64,000 bases of DNA from Acinetobacter sp. ANC 5054 (GCF_002135295.1 NZ_NEGG01000018.1:1-64000), one strand, 5' to 3'; positions 9,507-21,336 are shown, counted from the first letter of the stretch. Numbers and translations: made by a program. The notes: a model not told the origin generated them from the letters alone.

Positions 9507-11582
9507 TTATTCTGGTAGTTTAAAGTCAGATACAGATTCACGTAATGATTCGGCCATGTTTGCCAATTCAGATACCGAACGTGCAGTATCAAATGTTGCA
9601 CTTGTTGTTTGCGACGTAATTTCTTGAACGACGTTCATCGTCGTCGCAATATGACCCGCTGAAGCAGACTGAAGTTTCGCAGCATCAGAAATGTTAGCAA
9701 TCAATTTCGCAAGGTTGCCCGATACAGACTGAATTTCATCCAGTGCTACACCAGCATCCTTAGACAAGTTCGCACCACGTACAACTTCGGCAGTTGTTTG
9801 TTCCATTGAAATTACAGCTTCGTTGGTATCCGTTTGAATGGTTTTTACCAAGCCTTCAATCTGTTTGGTTGCTGATGCTGAACGTTCAGCTAGACGCTGT
9901 ACCTCATCCGCTACCACGGCGAAACCACGACCTGCTTCACCTGCCATAGACGCCTGAATTGCAGCGTTCAATGCCAAGATGTTTGTTTGGTCGGCAATGT
10001 CGTTAATCAATGCGACAATGTTACCAATCTCTTGAGAAGACTCACCCAAACGTTTAATACGTTTAGACGTTTCCTGAATCTGTTCACGAATCGTGTCCAT
10101 ACCTTCAATAGAACGGTTTACAACGTCCGCACCATTTGCAGCAATCTGTACAGAACGGTCTGCAACGACAGCAGATTCTTCAGCGTTTGAAGATACTTGG
10201 TCAATTGACATTGCCATTTCGTTAATCGCGGCAGAGGCACCCGCAATCTCTTGTGCCTGATGCTCAGAAGCTTCCGCCAACTGGTTGGTAATACCCTGAG
10301 TATTCGCCGTATATTGTGCAACTTCTTGCGATGTTTCAGTAATACGCGATACAAGGTCACGTAATTGGTCAATCGCGAAGTTAATCGAATCGGCAATCGC
10401 ACCTGTAAAGTCTTCAGATACTGTTGCATATGAACGTAAGTCACCGTCTGCAAGATCGGCAATTTCATCAAGTAAACGTAAAATCGCGTTTTGGTTACGG
10501 TCATATTCATCTTGTAAACGAGTTACACGATGTTTATCTGACAGACCACGAAGAGAAAGTAATTTAAATACGCAGATCAAGAACGATGTTAATGCAAGAA
10601 TCAACAATACCGCAGGTAAAATCGTTTTTAGACCAGAACTTGAAGATAATTGATTTAAGTTATCAAGTAACTTATCTGACTCAGCAAAAATTTGAGAAGA
10701 TGCTTTACGTACGTTCACAATTTGTGAAGAGTTTTTCAGAATTGTTGCTGCAGCAGACTTAAGTACTTCATCGTATTCAGATTTGATACCTTGAAGAGAT
10801 TCACGAAGATCGCTACCCTCAATACGTTGCACGCCCAGCTCAGCGCTACCATTTAACTGTGCTTCTAAGTATGAGCCGAAAGTTTCGGTATCGGCACTGA
10901 AGTCATCCGCTAATTCACGTGAACTGTCTGAACCTGAAAGTACCGAACTGATCGAACGTAAAATACGTTCTGCAATGAATACCTGGTTTTTCGCAATAAC
11001 CACCTGGTTTGATGGCATATTTTCACGTGCCATTTGGTCAACCATCAAGTTATATTCTGCCTGAATACCAGGAATGGTTTCACCAATGGCAATGTTCGTG
11101 TCATATAACTTGTTAATGATTTTTTGTTGAGAAGAAATCAAATCAATACTTTTCGATACTTCAGTCCACTGTTTATCTACAGCTTTTAAGGCATCTGTAT
11201 CGGCATGAATATCTTTCACAGTTTCAAGGTTTTCTTTGAAACTTTCTTGCGAAGTCACTAATTTTTTCATCGCATCTTCAGTACCAGAAGCAGTTGCTTC
11301 AGTGGCCTGACGTGAAATCTGTTGCGATAGAAGACGTAATTCACCGAGGCTACGTGTTAATTCGTTGGTACGAGGTACACTGTAGAACAGGTAAAGTAAG
11401 ATCAAGGTTGCGAGTAGTAGTGATCCAATCGCACCATAAATAAATGGTTTTGATTTTTCACTATCACCGAAAACTCGAGATAATTGATCAGTCTGTGACT
11501 GCAATTTTGCCAGAAAAGCATTACCGCCTTTACGACTGCTCGTGCTTTCACCCGTATTTTTCTTTTTAAGTTTAAAGCCCAT
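9507..11582 (-). CDS. pilJ: PilJ methyl-accepting chemotaxis protein
   Basis: A 691-residue chemoreceptor of the Chp system. Transmembrane helices are at about 47-68 and 320-343, bracketing a periplasmic PilJ-type sensor region. A HAMP-like region and a cytoplasmic signalling hairpin follow. The hairpin tip reads [20 protein letters not shown], with QASM where most receptors have EAAR, as in Pseudomonas PilJ. It senses pilus or surface contact and signals through PilI to ChpA. The ribosome site GGGGAG lies 7 nt before the ATG. The 168-nt gap to chpA is the only sizeable break in the operon. Confidence 0.95.
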   Translation of the reverse strand: MGFKLKKKNTGESTSSRKGGNAFLAKLQSQTDQLSRVFGDSEKSKPFIYGAIGSLLLATLILLYLFYSVPRTNELTRSLGELRLLSQQISRQATEATASGTEDAMKKLVTSQESFKENLETVKDIHADTDALKAVDKQWTEVSKSIDLISSQQKIINKLYDTNIAIGETIPGIQAEYNLMVDQMARENMPSNQVVIAKNQVFIAERILRSISSVLSGSDSSRELADDFSADTETFGSYLEAQLNGSAELGVQRIEGSDLRESLQGIKSEYDEVLKSAAATILKNSSQIVNVRKASSQIFAESDKLLDNLNQLSSSSGLKTILPAVLLILALTSFLICVFKLLSLRGLSDKHRVTRLQDEYDRNQNAILRLLDEIADLADGDLRSYATVSEDFTGAIADSINFAIDQLRDLVSRITETSQEVAQYTANTQGITNQLAEASEHQAQEIAGASAAINEMAMSIDQVSSNAEESAVVADRSVQIAANGADVVNRSIEGMDTIREQIQETSKRIKRLGESSQEIGNIVALINDIADQTNILALNAAIQASMAGEAGRGFAVVADEVQRLAERSASATKQIEGLVKTIQTDTNEAVISMEQTTAEVVRGANLSKDAGVALDEIQSVSGNLAKLIANISDAAKLQSASAGHIATTMNVVQEITSQTTSATFDTARSVSELANMAESLRESVSDFKLPE

Positions 11583-11626
11583 TCAGCTTCTCCCCGGTTA
11601 CGCTTTCTTTCGTTCGAGCGCGATAA

Positions 11627-12163
11627 TTAATTTATAAATTTTATAGATGCGTTCATATATTTTGGATTTTGCAGTAAACGACTGAAGAGAAATACATTCC
11701 ACTGCTGATTATGCTGGTGGAAATACCCCTGACAATATTCCTGTAAATTACGATCCAACTCATTATGTTTAGAAAAGTAGCTTTTCTTATTAAAGTGCTG
11801 AATACCCAAAACTTGATCGACTACCAAACCGACATAATGGTCATTATGACTAATACATAAAACTTTTTGAGTAGGTGAAAAACTACTTCTGTGACCTGTT
11901 ATATATTGTGCTAGGTCTGACACTGAAAGTAAGCGACCTCGAATATTCGCAAGTCCCATTACCCAAGGTTGAGTATTCGGAACTGGCGTATATTTTGGCG
12001 GGTAGATCACTTCAGATACTTCACCCAAAGGGGCAACGTAATATTGCCCCATCATCTCAAAAGCAATGCCTGACCATCGGTTTACTTCATTTTCTGTGGA
12101 AACGTAGTTTTTGTTTCCGCGTTTTGCTATTCGAAGTAATTCGATAAATCCATTTGCTGCCAT
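11627..12163 (-). CDS. pilI: PilI CheW-like adaptor
   Basis: A 178-residue CheW-family coupling protein, the same length as Pseudomonas PilI. The adaptor core is recognisable: GIAFEMMGQYYVAPLGEVSE, then VMGLANIRGRLLSVSDLAQY, then HYVGLVVDQVLGI. It links PilJ to the kinase ChpA. Its ribosome site overlaps the pilH stop region, 9 nt before ATG. Confidence 0.92.
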   Translation of the reverse strand: MAANGFIELLRIAKRGNKNYVSTENEVNRWSGIAFEMMGQYYVAPLGEVSEVIYPPKYTPVPNTQPWVMGLANIRGRLLSVSDLAQYITGHRSSFSPTQKVLCISHNDHYVGLVVDQVLGIQHFNKKSYFSKHNELDRNLQEYCQGYFHQHNQQWNVFLFSRLLQNPKYMNASIKFIN

Positions 12164-12169
12164 AGAGCT

Positions 12170-12538
12170 TTATCCTGCATTGAGGTGTTGCTTAATCACA
12201 TCAATTAATTGTTTTTCATCTACAGGTTTTGTTAGATAGTCACATGCCCCTTGGCGTTTACCCCAAACTCGGTCAGTTGCCTGATCTTTGGTACTGACAA
12301 TCACAATTGGAATATGCTTCGTCGTTGCACCGCGTGCAATTTGGCGTGTTGCTTGGAATCCATTGACACCCGGCATGACCACATCCATCAATACTAAATC
12401 GGGCAATTCTGCTTGTGCCATGGTTACCCCATCAGCACCATTTGCAGCCTCAATGACGTCAAAGCCATGTTTGCCCAAAATTTCTTTAAAACGGAATGTT
12501 TCTGTCGGCGAATCATCAACGATCAGGATACGTGCCAT
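12170..12538 (-). CDS. pilH: PilH response regulator
   Basis: A stand-alone receiver domain (122 residues from the chosen start): ARILIVDDSPTETF acidic pair, LVLMDVVMPGVNG phosphoacceptor, IVSTKD and YLTKPVDE lysine. In the Chp system PilH acts with PilG on pilus retraction and surface signalling. An upstream in-frame ATG (12550) contains the GGGG of the ribosome site itself. The ATG at 12538, 6 nt after GGGG, is therefore the better start. Confidence 0.93.
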   Translation of the reverse strand: MARILIVDDSPTETFRFKEILGKHGFDVIEAANGADGVTMAQAELPDLVLMDVVMPGVNGFQATRQIARGATTKHIPIVIVSTKDQATDRVWGKRQGACDYLTKPVDEKQLIDVIKQHLNAG

Positions 12539-12564
12539 GTTTTTCCCCAAAAATAAAAAACGAA

Positions 12565-12948
12565 TTAAGCTGTAACGTGATTACGGATTGCATTTAGTAA
12601 TTCATCTTTACTAAATGGTTTTGTTAAATATTCATCCGAACCAACTACACGGCCTTTTGCCTGATCAAATAAACCATCTTTACTTGAAAGCATAATCACA
12701 GGAATATTTTGATAATTTTGTGAGTTTTTAATCAGGGCACATGTTTGATACCCATCAAGACGCGGCATCATAATATCGACAAATACGATATCAGGATTTG
12801 CATCGGCAATTTTTGATAATGCCTCAAAACCATCCACAGCAGTGACTACTTCACATCCTTCGCGTTGAAGAAGTGTTTCGGCCGTACGACGAATGGTTTT
12901 TGAATCATCAATTACCATGACTTTTAGATTTTGGAATTTATCGTCCAT
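12565..12948 (-). CDS. pilG: PilG response regulator
   Basis: A 127-residue receiver-only protein: VMVIDDSKTIRRTAETLL, IVFVDIMMPRLDG phosphoacceptor Asp, MLSSKDG and YLTKPFSKDEL. It is the first gene of the leftward pilG-H-I-J-chpA-chpC operon. Pseudomonas PilG activates pilus extension and cAMP signalling. AGGG lies 7 nt before ATG. The operon promoter must lie in 12949-13228; a TTGAAA-17-TTAAAA candidate is visible there but weak. Confidence 0.94.
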   Translation of the reverse strand: MDDKFQNLKVMVIDDSKTIRRTAETLLQREGCEVVTAVDGFEALSKIADANPDIVFVDIMMPRLDGYQTCALIKNSQNYQNIPVIMLSSKDGLFDQAKGRVVGSDEYLTKPFSKDELLNAIRNHVTA

Positions 12949-13228
12949 TTATTGACCCTACCCATTGAGGATGTACAAACAATTAAGTTAGTAGCATTAT
13001 TATTTACATGTTGTGAACATTTTTAACATATCTTTACTTGCATTTTCAACGAACATTTTCTGCGCAAAGACACAATTATCATCAATTATATTAACCGTTT
13101 CACACTTTCCGATGACCAACGATTTTTTTTTAACTTGTACTAGTATTTAATTATCTGATTTAGGAATATTATATCAATTTTATTACTTTAAAATAAGTAA
13201 TTTAGTCAACTTTAAACTGGGGAGTACA

Positions 13229-13885
13229 ATGTTGAGTCAGTTCACAAAAAAACTTACCTTCATTGGTCTAAAACAAGTATCTAAAAAAATAATATTAATC
13301 ACCTGCTTGTTTGCACAAGCACCACTGATCATTGCTGCTACAACGAACTCCCAACAGGTACAGAAGCCCACATGGTATCGTTACTATGACAGTAAAGGTG
13401 TGGCAAATATCAGCACCAATGTCACACCAAATCACATCCGCTATGGTTATGAAGCACTTGACCAAAATATGCAAGTGATTAAACGTAATCGCCCATATAA
13501 TGCAGAATCAGATGTCAGACAAGCGCCTGCTCGTGCTGCTCAAGCCCGTCAGCATGAGTCTGATCTTAAACTCAAAAAAGCCTATACCAATAGCCGCACC
13601 GCAGCCATTAAAAAGCGGGATGCACTTACTGGTATAAAAAAACAAATGGTATTTGAACAAGAACAATTAAAACAATTACAAACTGATCGTGTATTATTTG
13701 TGCGTCAAGAGCGCGAACACTTCCGCAAGGGAGAAACCGTTCCTGCAAAACTCAGAACAACTTTAAACAATAATCAAAAGAACATGATAGCGAAAAAAGA
13801 ATATATTCAATCGTTACAAACTCGCTATCGAAATACAGAAGCCGAATACGACAGAATTATTGCGCGTTTAAAAGCGATGGAATAA
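13229..13885 (+). CDS. Exported DUF4124-type protein with C-terminal coiled coil
   Basis: A 218-residue protein with a long signal peptide: hydrophobic core at about residues 21-36, cleavage likely after IIAA. The next segment, WYRYYDSKGVANISTNVTP, matches the DUF4124 pattern (a small exported domain, W-Y-x-x-x-D-x-x-G). Residues from about 105 to the end are charged and helical with heptad-like spacing (KKAYTNSRTAAIKKRDAL...), predicted coiled coil. GGGGAG precedes the ATG by 4-5 nt. It lies 47 nt upstream of the RND adaptor on the same strand. Function is unknown; a periplasmic structural role is a guess. Confidence 0.7.
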   Translation: MLSQFTKKLTFIGLKQVSKKIILITCLFAQAPLIIAATTNSQQVQKPTWYRYYDSKGVANISTNVTPNHIRYGYEALDQNMQVIKRNRPYNAESDVRQAPARAAQARQHESDLKLKKAYTNSRTAAIKKRDALTGIKKQMVFEQEQLKQLQTDRVLFVRQEREHFRKGETVPAKLRTTLNNNQKNMIAKKEYIQSLQTRYRNTEAEYDRIIARLKAME

Positions 13886-13932
13886 GCCTGTTATTCAATT
13901 GCTTTTGTAGACAGCTGGATATAAGGACCATT

Positions 13933-15036
13933 ATGCAATCTGCACAGCATTCAACACATTTTTTTAAACTCAGCCTGCTTTGTTTAAGCTTAAGCTTGAG
14001 TGCTTGTCAAAAAGATGAAAAAAAACAAATTGATCAGACCCAAAATAAGATTGAACTGATTCAACAAGATTTGGTAGCGATCCAACAAGGTAGCGCCATT
14101 TCTAAAACTTCTTTTACGGGCACCATTCGTGCAGTCCAACAAAGTAGCATTCAAGCTCAAGTCACTGCAACGGCAACCAATGTAAATGCAGAAGTCGGAC
14201 AACGCGTCAGCAAAGGCCAAGTCCTTGTTCATTTAAATAATCAAGACAATGCCGCGCGTCTTGCACAAGCCGAAGCCAATTTAACCTCAACTCAAGCCCA
14301 AGCCAATCAAGCTCGTTTGATGATGGAGCGTAAAAATCGATTGTTGAATCAAGGCTTTATTTCCAAAGTTGAATATGAACAAAGCCGCGTAGATTATCAA
14401 GCACAAATGGAAAATGTCCGCGCTCAACAAGCCAATGTCGACATCGCACGCAAGGCTAATCAAGACGGTACCATTTACAGCCCGATTAGCGGTGTCATTA
14501 CTAAACGTGATGTCGAACCCGGTCAAACCGTAGCAGCAGGAACAACGCTTTTTGAAATTGTAAATCCAGATCAATTAGAAATTCAGGCCAAATTACCAAG
14601 TGATATGCAGGCCGCTTTAAAAGTTGGACAACGGATTGAATATACGATTCAAGGTAATCCAGACCAGTTAACTGCCGCTGTCAGTCGCATCTCCCCTATT
14701 GCCGATCAAGCCAGTCGTCAAATTGAATTTTTTGCTCAACCCAATGAAACCATTACTTCTTTGAGTATCGGTTCATTTGTTGAAGGATTTTTATTAGGCT
14801 CACAAAATATCCAAGGTCAACAAATTCCACTCGACACCATTCAGAGTCTGAAAGAAAAACCCTATGTTTGGGTCATTCGCCAAAATAGAATTGCCAAAGT
14901 ACCTGTTCAAATTTTAAATCAAAGCTATAGCAACAATACGGCGATTGTTCAGGGGCTACAAAATACGGACTTAATCAGTCGTATAAAATTTAACGATGAT
15001 GAAATCAAGCAAGAAGTCAGTATTAGCCAAAATTAA
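13933..15036 (+). CDS. RND efflux periplasmic adaptor (membrane fusion lipoprotein)
   Basis: A 367-residue adaptor with a lipoprotein signal ending LSLSACQ. Then come a biotinyl-lipoyl half (SIQAQVTATATNVNAEVGQR...VSKGQVLVHLNNQD), an alpha-hairpin rich in Gln/Ala (about 95-160), the second lipoyl half (DGTIYSPISGVITKRDVEPG) and a beta-barrel. This is the AcrA/MexA order. It should couple the inner-membrane pump at 15060 to an outer-membrane channel. No channel gene is adjacent, so a shared TolC-type protein is expected. AAGGA precedes the ATG by 5 nt. Confidence 0.92.
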   Translation: MQSAQHSTHFFKLSLLCLSLSLSACQKDEKKQIDQTQNKIELIQQDLVAIQQGSAISKTSFTGTIRAVQQSSIQAQVTATATNVNAEVGQRVSKGQVLVHLNNQDNAARLAQAEANLTSTQAQANQARLMMERKNRLLNQGFISKVEYEQSRVDYQAQMENVRAQQANVDIARKANQDGTIYSPISGVITKRDVEPGQTVAAGTTLFEIVNPDQLEIQAKLPSDMQAALKVGQRIEYTIQGNPDQLTAAVSRISPIADQASRQIEFFAQPNETITSLSIGSFVEGFLLGSQNIQGQQIPLDTIQSLKEKPYVWVIRQNRIAKVPVQILNQSYSNNTAIVQGLQNTDLISRIKFNDDEIKQEVSISQN

Positions 15037-15059
15037 AAGAATAAATCAGGACTGTTGTT

Positions 15060-18000
15060 ATGTGGTTAACTCGAATTAGTGTGAAGTACCCTGTTTTCAC
15101 CATTATGATGATGTTCTGTCTGATGGTGTTGGGGATTGCATCTTGGCAACGCATGGGTGTTGAGGAATTTCCCGATGTCGACTTTCCTTTTGTTGTGGTC
15201 TATACCAACTATCCAGGTGCTTCTCCAGAGTCTGTAGAATCTGAGATTACCAAAAAACTCGAAGACCAAATCAACACCATCTCTGGTTTAAAGCAGGTGA
15301 TTTCACAATCGAGTGAAGGCCTGTCTACGGTTATTGTTGAATTTAACCTTGATGTTTCTTCCTCTACTGCAGCACAAGACATTCGCGATAAAATTGCACC
15401 AGTCACAGCACAGTTCCGTGATGAAATTGACGATCCAATTGTTGAGCGTTATGACCCAACAGCCAGTGCCATCATGTCGATTGTATTTGAATCGAAAGAG
15501 ATGTCATTACGTGATTTAAGTTCTTATTTAACACAGCGAACAGTGCCTCAACTCCGAACAGTGCCGGGTGTGGGTACAGTAAATTTACTAGGTGATGCGC
15601 AACGTCAAATCCGCATTCAGGTCAATCCGCAAAAATTACAAAGCTTTGGCATTGGTATTGATCAAGTGATTAATACTTTAAAGACAGAGAATATCGAAGT
15701 ACCAGGTGGTACCTTAAAACAAAAAAATTCTGAACTCGTGGTCGAAATTAAGTCACGAGTGATTCATCCAAATTCGTTCGGTGATTTGATTGTCGCCAAT
15801 AAAAATGGCGCCCCTATCTATCTCAAACAAGTTGCAGAAATTGAAGATAGCCAAGCCGAGATGGAGTCAAGTGCGTACCTAAATGGTAAAACTGCTGTCG
15901 CAGTCGATATCTTGCGCAGCTCTGACTCCAACGTAATTGAAGTTGTTGATAACACCCGAAAAACGCTGGATAAAATTCGTGAACAATTACCCAAAGGCAC
16001 AACAGCCGAAATTGTCGTTGATTCATCCAAAGGCATTCGAGGCAGTATTAAAGATGTAGCGCGTACCATTATTGAAGGTGCTGTCCTTGCTGTCTTGATC
16101 GTCTTATTGTTCTTAGGTTCATTCCGCTCAACCGCCATTACGGGGCTCACCTTACCAATTTCCCTACTCGGCACTTTGACCTTTATATGGATATTCGGCT
16201 TTACCCTGAATATGATGACTTTGCTTGCATTGTCGTTAAGTATTGGTTTGCTTATTGATGATGCCATTGTAGTCCGTGAAAACATTGTCCGGCACTCCGA
16301 CATGGGCAAAGATCATGTCACCGCTGCACTCGATGGTACCAAAGAAATTGGTCTAGCCGTACTTGCAACCACACTGACAATTGTTGCGGTTTTCTTACCT
16401 GTTGCCTTTATGGGCGGGATTATTGGTCGCTTTTTCTATCAATTTGGGGTTACTGTCAGTACTGCGGTACTCATTTCAATGTTCGTCAGTTTTACGCTCG
16501 ATCCTATGCTTTCTGCGCATTGGGCTGAACGCCATGACCCAAATAAAAAACCGGGAAGAATTAAACGTTTCTTCAATTGGATTTCTGGAAAATTAGATAA
16601 TCTTAGCCATTATTATGAAAAGCTTTTGAAACTTGCACTGCGTTTTAGATTAATTACCCTCATTGTTGCAGTTGCATCTTTATTTGGCGCTCTTGGCCTA
16701 TCAAAACTTATCGGGACAGAATTTGTACCCGTCCCCGACAAAGGCGAGATCAGGATCAAATTTGAAACACCTGTCGATGCGACCCTTGAATACTCACAAG
16801 CCAAGCTAAAACAAGTGGATCAAATTATTCGTCAGCATCCTGAAGTTAAAGCAACCTATGGTTCAATCAATAGCGCAACAGATCGCGGTAAGAACCATGT
16901 CAGCATACGGGTAACAGTTTCTCCGCGTAGCGAGCGCAAGCAAACGTTAACCGATTTAAATAATGAATTCCGTCAACGCCTACAGAGTGTTGCAGGCATT
17001 ACCATTACTTCTGTAGCTTCTGCAGATGAAACGGTTTCCGGTGGGCAAAAGCCTGTGATGATTTCGATTAAAGGCCCTGATCTTAATGAGCTACAACGTA
17101 TTTCAGATCGCTTTATGACAGAAATTGCGAAAGTGGATGGTATTGTCGATTTAGAAAGCTCTTTGAAGGAACCAAAACCAACGCTTGGTGTACATGTAAA
17201 CCGTGTTTTAGCCAGCGATTTAGGACTTTCAGTCAATCAAATTGCCAATGTCATGCGTCCGCTTTTAGCTGGTGATAACGTCACTACTTGGAAAGATGAC
17301 AAAGGCGAAACCTATGATGTGAATTTACGACTTACTGAAGATCAACGTCGCCTACCGACTGACATCCAAAGCATGTATATCACTTCACAAAAAACTGATG
17401 CGACAGGTTTACCGATTTTAGTGCCTTTAGCCAGTGTGGCAAGTTTTGAAGAAACTTTAGGGGCTTCGCAAATTAATCGTCGTGATTTGGCGCGTGAAGT
17501 CATGGTCGAAGCCAATACGGCTGGTCGTCCTGCAGGTGATATTGGTGCAGAAATCAATGAGCTTGAAAAGAACTTCGATTTACCCCCAGGCTATAGTTTT
17601 GTCACTCAAGGGGCAAACAAAGATATGGCTGAATCAGCTGGATATGCCTTAACTGCCATTACTCTGTCCATCGTATTTATTTATATCGTATTGGGTTCAC
17701 AATTTAACAGCTTTATTCATCCTGCTGCGATTATGGCATCACTACCACTTTCTTTGATTGGGGTGTTTTTGGCCTTATTCCTATTCAACTCAACCATGAA
17801 TTTATTTTCGATTATCGGGATCATTATGCTCATGGGGCTAGTGACCAAGAACGCCATTTTGTTAATCGACTTTATTAAAAAAGCGATGGATCATGGTGTC
17901 GATCGCTACGATGCCATTATTGAAGCAGGTAAAACACGACTTCGCCCAATTCTCATGACCACCAGTGCAATGGTGATGGGCATGGTACCTCTTGCTCTCG

Positions 18001-18164
18001 GCTTGGGTGAAGGTGGTGAACAAAGTGCACCAATGGCCCATGCAGTAATCGGTGGGGTGATTACCTCTACCCTGCTTACCCTTGTGGTTGTTCCTGTTAT
18101 TTTCACTTATTTAGATGACTTCCGTAATTTTCTTGCACGTCAGGCCAAGAAAATCATGTCATAA
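15060..18164 (+). CDS. RND multidrug efflux permease (HAE1 type)
   Basis: A 1034-residue proton-driven pump of the AcrB superfamily. There are twelve membrane helices: TM1 near residues 9-28, TM2-6 near 335-480, a TM7 restart near 535, and TM8-12 near 860-1025. Two periplasmic porter loops lie between. TM4 carries the Asp-Asp proton relay ([13 protein letters not shown], near residue 400). The [20 protein letters not shown] opening is typical of HAE1 pumps. It starts 23 nt after the adaptor, so the two are co-transcribed. I cannot match it confidently to a named Acinetobacter Ade/Abe pump, and no local regulator is present, so substrates are unknown. Confidence 0.93.
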   Translation: MWLTRISVKYPVFTIMMMFCLMVLGIASWQRMGVEEFPDVDFPFVVVYTNYPGASPESVESEITKKLEDQINTISGLKQVISQSSEGLSTVIVEFNLDVSSSTAAQDIRDKIAPVTAQFRDEIDDPIVERYDPTASAIMSIVFESKEMSLRDLSSYLTQRTVPQLRTVPGVGTVNLLGDAQRQIRIQVNPQKLQSFGIGIDQVINTLKTENIEVPGGTLKQKNSELVVEIKSRVIHPNSFGDLIVANKNGAPIYLKQVAEIEDSQAEMESSAYLNGKTAVAVDILRSSDSNVIEVVDNTRKTLDKIREQLPKGTTAEIVVDSSKGIRGSIKDVARTIIEGAVLAVLIVLLFLGSFRSTAITGLTLPISLLGTLTFIWIFGFTLNMMTLLALSLSIGLLIDDAIVVRENIVRHSDMGKDHVTAALDGTKEIGLAVLATTLTIVAVFLPVAFMGGIIGRFFYQFGVTVSTAVLISMFVSFTLDPMLSAHWAERHDPNKKPGRIKRFFNWISGKLDNLSHYYEKLLKLALRFRLITLIVAVASLFGALGLSKLIGTEFVPVPDKGEIRIKFETPVDATLEYSQAKLKQVDQIIRQHPEVKATYGSINSATDRGKNHVSIRVTVSPRSERKQTLTDLNNEFRQRLQSVAGITITSVASADETVSGGQKPVMISIKGPDLNELQRISDRFMTEIAKVDGIVDLESSLKEPKPTLGVHVNRVLASDLGLSVNQIANVMRPLLAGDNVTTWKDDKGETYDVNLRLTEDQRRLPTDIQSMYITSQKTDATGLPILVPLASVASFEETLGASQINRRDLAREVMVEANTAGRPAGDIGAEINELEKNFDLPPGYSFVTQGANKDMAESAGYALTAITLSIVFIYIVLGSQFNSFIHPAAIMASLPLSLIGVFLALFLFNSTMNLFSIIGIIMLMGLVTKNAILLIDFIKKAMDHGVDRYDAIIEAGKTRLRPILMTTSAMVMGMVPLALGLGEGGEQSAPMAHAVIGGVITSTLLTLVVVPVIFTYLDDFRNFLARQAKKIMS

Positions 18165-18176
18165 TTGCAAAATCTA

Positions 18177-18215
18177 AAATGAGGTGCCATTGGAAAATGT
18201 TCGCCTCATTTTTTA
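18177..18215 (+). terminator. Terminator after the RND permease
   Basis: AAAATGAGG pairs with CCTCATTTT across a 20-nt loop and is followed by a T-rich tail. It separates the pump from proS. Confidence 0.7.
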
Positions 18216-18260
18216 TTGTATACTCTCTACTTTAACGCTTAATTTTTTAGGACAGTTTCC

Positions 18261-19976
18261 ATGCGCGCGAGTCGCTTTTTATTTGCAACGTTAAGAGAAA
18301 CCCCAAACGATGCTGAAGTTATTTCACATCAGTTAATGCTTCGTGCTGGGATGATTCGTAAATTGGCTTCAGGTTTATACACTTGGTTGCCGATGGGCGT
18401 TCGCGTATTAAATAAAGTTGAAGCGATTGTCCGTGAAGAGATGGATCGCGCTGGTTCACTTCAAGTCCTTATGCCTGTTACTCAACCCGCATCTTTATGG
18501 GAAGAATCAGGTCGTTTTGTACAATATGGTCCAGAACTTCTTCGTTTTAAAGACCGTCATAGCAATGATTTTGTGCTTGGCCCTACACATGAAGAAGTGA
18601 TTACTGACCTTGCACGTAATGAATTGAAAAGCTACAAGCAATTGCCTGCAAACTTTTATCAAGTTCAAACTAAATTCCGTGATGAAATTCGTCCACGTTT
18701 TGGTGTAATGCGTTCACGTGAATTCATCATGAAAGATGCATATTCTTTCCATGTTGACCAAGCGTCTCTACAAGAAACCTATGACAACATGTATGCAGCT
18801 TACTGCAAAATTTTTACTCGTTTGGGTTTGAATTTCCGTCCAGTTCAAGCAGATACAGGTTCAATTGGTGGTTCAGGTTCACACGAATTCCACGTGCTTG
18901 CGTCGAGCGGTGAAGACGATATCGCATTCTCTACAGAATCAGACTACGCAGCTAACGTTGAAATGGCTGAGGCTGTTCTTGTGGGTGAACGTGCTGCTCC
19001 TGCGAAAGCTTTAGAAATTGTCGATACACCAAATCAAAAAACGATTGAGGATGTTTCAGCATTCTTAAAATCTGACCCTGCTCAATCTGTAAAAGCATTA
19101 TTGGTGCAAGGTGTTGCTGAAGAAGATAAAGCTGCGCCAGTGGTTGCCTTGTTCCTACGTGGTGACCATGAATTGAATGAAATTAAAGCTGAAAAACATC
19201 CTTTAATTGCATCACCACTGACATTTGCAACTGAAGCTCAGCTTACTGAATTAGGTTTAACTGCTGGTTTCTGCGGTCCTCAAGGCCTAACAGAAAAAGG
19301 CATTACCGTTATTGTTGACCGTGCCGCATCTGTACTTTCAGATTTTGTTGCAGGTGCAAACCAAGTCGACAAACATGCCGTAGGCGTAAACTGGGAACGT
19401 GATGCACAATTCACTGAGGTTTATGACTTACGTAATGTTGTTGAGGGTGATCCTTCTCCAGATGGTCAAGGTACAATCTTGATTAAACGTGGTATCGAAG
19501 TTGGTCATATTTTCCAACTTGGTCAAAAATACTCTGAAGCACTTGGCTGTAAAGTCCTTGGTGAAGATGGTAAACCACTTGTTGTGACTATGGGTTGTTA
19601 TGGTATTGGTGTAACACGTGTAGTTGCTTCTGCCATTGAGCAAAACTTCGATGACAAAGGCATAATCTGGCCATCTGCAATTGCTCCTTTTGAAGTTGCT
19701 ATTGTGCCTATGAATGCACATAAATCTCCACGTACTTTAGAAGCTGCTGAAGCGCTTTATGAAGAACTAACGACTGCAGGTTATGATGTATTGTTAGATG
19801 ATCGTAATGAGCGTCCTGGTGTTAAATTCTCTGATATCGAATTAACAGGTATTCCACACCGTATCGTCATTGGCGAGAAAGGTTTAGATGCTGGAACATT
19901 TGAGTACAAAGGTCGCCGTGATGAAGAATCAAGCAACCTTAGTAAAGAAGATCTTTTAGTGAAAATTGCTAAATAA
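18261..19976 (+). CDS. proS: Prolyl-tRNA synthetase
   Basis: Class II synthetase charging tRNA-Pro, 571 residues, the usual bacterial length. Motif 1 ([21 protein letters not shown]), motif 2 ([26 protein letters not shown]) and motif 3 ([17 protein letters not shown]) are present. An editing (YbaK-like) domain is inserted between motifs 2 and 3 at about 225-405, followed by an anticodon-binding C-terminal domain. AGGA lies 8 nt before the ATG. Single gene between two terminators. Confidence 0.98.
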   Translation: MRASRFLFATLRETPNDAEVISHQLMLRAGMIRKLASGLYTWLPMGVRVLNKVEAIVREEMDRAGSLQVLMPVTQPASLWEESGRFVQYGPELLRFKDRHSNDFVLGPTHEEVITDLARNELKSYKQLPANFYQVQTKFRDEIRPRFGVMRSREFIMKDAYSFHVDQASLQETYDNMYAAYCKIFTRLGLNFRPVQADTGSIGGSGSHEFHVLASSGEDDIAFSTESDYAANVEMAEAVLVGERAAPAKALEIVDTPNQKTIEDVSAFLKSDPAQSVKALLVQGVAEEDKAAPVVALFLRGDHELNEIKAEKHPLIASPLTFATEAQLTELGLTAGFCGPQGLTEKGITVIVDRAASVLSDFVAGANQVDKHAVGVNWERDAQFTEVYDLRNVVEGDPSPDGQGTILIKRGIEVGHIFQLGQKYSEALGCKVLGEDGKPLVVTMGCYGIGVTRVVASAIEQNFDDKGIIWPSAIAPFEVAIVPMNAHKSPRTLEAAEALYEELTTAGYDVLLDDRNERPGVKFSDIELTGIPHRIVIGEKGLDAGTFEYKGRRDEESSNLSKEDLLVKIAK

Positions 19977-19986
19977 TTTTAGCGAA

Positions 19987-20017
19987 TAAAAAATCCCGCT
20001 CAGTGCGGGATTTTTTA
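19987..20017. terminator. Bidirectional terminator between proS and the four-gene exported-protein operon
   Basis: A TCCCGC/GCGGGA stem with flanking A and T tracts (AAAAAATCCCGC...GCGGGATTTTTT). It serves proS (+) and the leftward operon ending at 20035. Confidence 0.88.
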
Positions 20018-20034
20018 TGACTTTAAGAAAGCAC

Positions 20035-21336
20035 TTAACAGAATTTCAGGCCGCCAAAGCAGTTAGAACGAAAATCTTGCCCAGAAAGTTTTAAATTATT
20101 TAATGGAAAATTAATTAATGATGGATTTTTAATTTCCGCAACATTCAAAGCTGATCCAGCAACACAGCCGAAGATTAAGTCTCCACAGTTACGAACATTA
20201 GAACTTAAGTCATGGTTAATTCCGGCAATCGTTTGTTTCAATACTTCATTAGTAATCGCAACTTTATCTGAAGGTGTAATGCTACCTAAATCCACCTCAT
20301 CTTCCATTGCTAACCACCAACCTCTGTCTGCCGCAACAGCAGCTCCAGGCCAAAGTATTTTTTGAGCTTGTAAAGATAACGAAGCGGGGTTGTTTAGATA
20401 AAGTGCGTGGATCAAACCCAAACTTTGATCTACTGTAATATCTGTTTGAAGCCCTGTTAGGTAACCCGTCACATCTTTATTTAATTTAATATTTAAACCT
20501 AATAATGAGATTTGAGCTTCTAATGGTCCACTAAAATCGAGACGACCAACTGTGCCCGTACCTTTTAACTTCACATCTGTCATTCGATTCCCACTCACAA
20601 CAGTGGCTGGAATCGTAAAAGGTGCGGTAGTTGATTTTAAATTAAAAGAATATTTATCTGATTTATAGTGTAGAGGTAAATCAACTTCAGCACCAAATAA
20701 TGTCCCTTTTACAGCCCCTTCAATGTATTGTCCTGTCGAAGCATAATCCATCACACGCTCTGCGGTTGTTGCAACACCCGTAGATTCTTTGGTTTTCATA
20801 TAACCACTGAATGTATTAATACCATTTGGCTCATTGCTATTTTCCGTTCCGAATGTCATTAAGCCTGCAATTTTTTCAGCGCTTAGACGAAAGCCTAGAA
20901 CTTCACGTGTTGCCGCCGAAGTTGGATTTTTTACGGCAAACTCTACAAAAGGATTGGTAATTAAAGCTGAAGTTGCTGCACGATCGTCAGAACTATAATC
21001 TTTATTTGCAGGCAAGCCACTCAGTGAAATATGGTCGATATCAATATCACAAGCTCCTGAACCATTTGCACCACCACAACCGAGCTGCAACTTTTTAATA
21101 TTGGCATTGAGTTCCATTTCAGCCTCTAAACCCAATTTGTAAAAACCAACATTAGTTTGGTCAATAGCTTGACCACTATCGTCCACAGAATTGTAGCCTT
21201 GTGTATATTCCATAGAAAGTAAGGCTTGACCATCGACTTTAGATAATTCCTGATCATCCAAAGCAGTCATCGCGTGTGCAGCTGTGCATATCGTCATTGT
21301 TGAAAATATCAAACTACTCAACAAGTTCTTTTTCAT
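20035..21336 (-). CDS. Exported protein with LSxVxGQ motif, fourth gene of the operon
   Basis: About 433 residues. A signal peptide (residues 1-22, ending AAHA) is followed at once by L26-DDQE-L31-SK-V34-D-G36-Q37, the motif shared by all four proteins of this operon. The rest is glycine/serine-rich with alternating beta-type segments. All six mature cysteines lie in three short C-x(6-8)-C pairs (LGCGGANGSGAC, NCGDLIFGC, NCFGGLKFC at the C-terminus), suggesting disulphide loops. The start at 21336 has AGGGA 7 nt upstream; an earlier in-frame ATG (21354) has no ribosome site. It resembles what Acinetobacter annotations call DUF6160-type surface proteins. Function unknown. Confidence 0.75.
   Translation of the reverse strand: MKKNLLSSLIFSTMTICTAAHAMTALDDQELSKVDGQALLSMEYTQGYNSVDDSGQAIDQTNVGFYKLGLEAEMELNANIKKLQLGCGGANGSGACDIDIDHISLSGLPANKDYSSDDRAATSALITNPFVEFAVKNPTSAATREVLGFRLSAEKIAGLMTFGTENSNEPNGINTFSGYMKTKESTGVATTAERVMDYASTGQYIEGAVKGTLFGAEVDLPLHYKSDKYSFNLKSTTAPFTIPATVVSGNRMTDVKLKGTGTVGRLDFSGPLEAQISLLGLNIKLNKDVTGYLTGLQTDITVDQSLGLIHALYLNNPASLSLQAQKILWPGAAVAADRGWWLAMEDEVDLGSITPSDKVAITNEVLKQTIAGINHDLSSNVRNCGDLIFGCVAGSALNVAEIKNPSLINFPLNNLKLSGQDFRSNCFGGLKFC

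Noticed and set aside
15818..16309. A 163-codon minus-strand frame inside the RND permease
   Set aside because: It is the antisense shadow of a well-supported 1034-residue pump; no ribosome site or homology visible.
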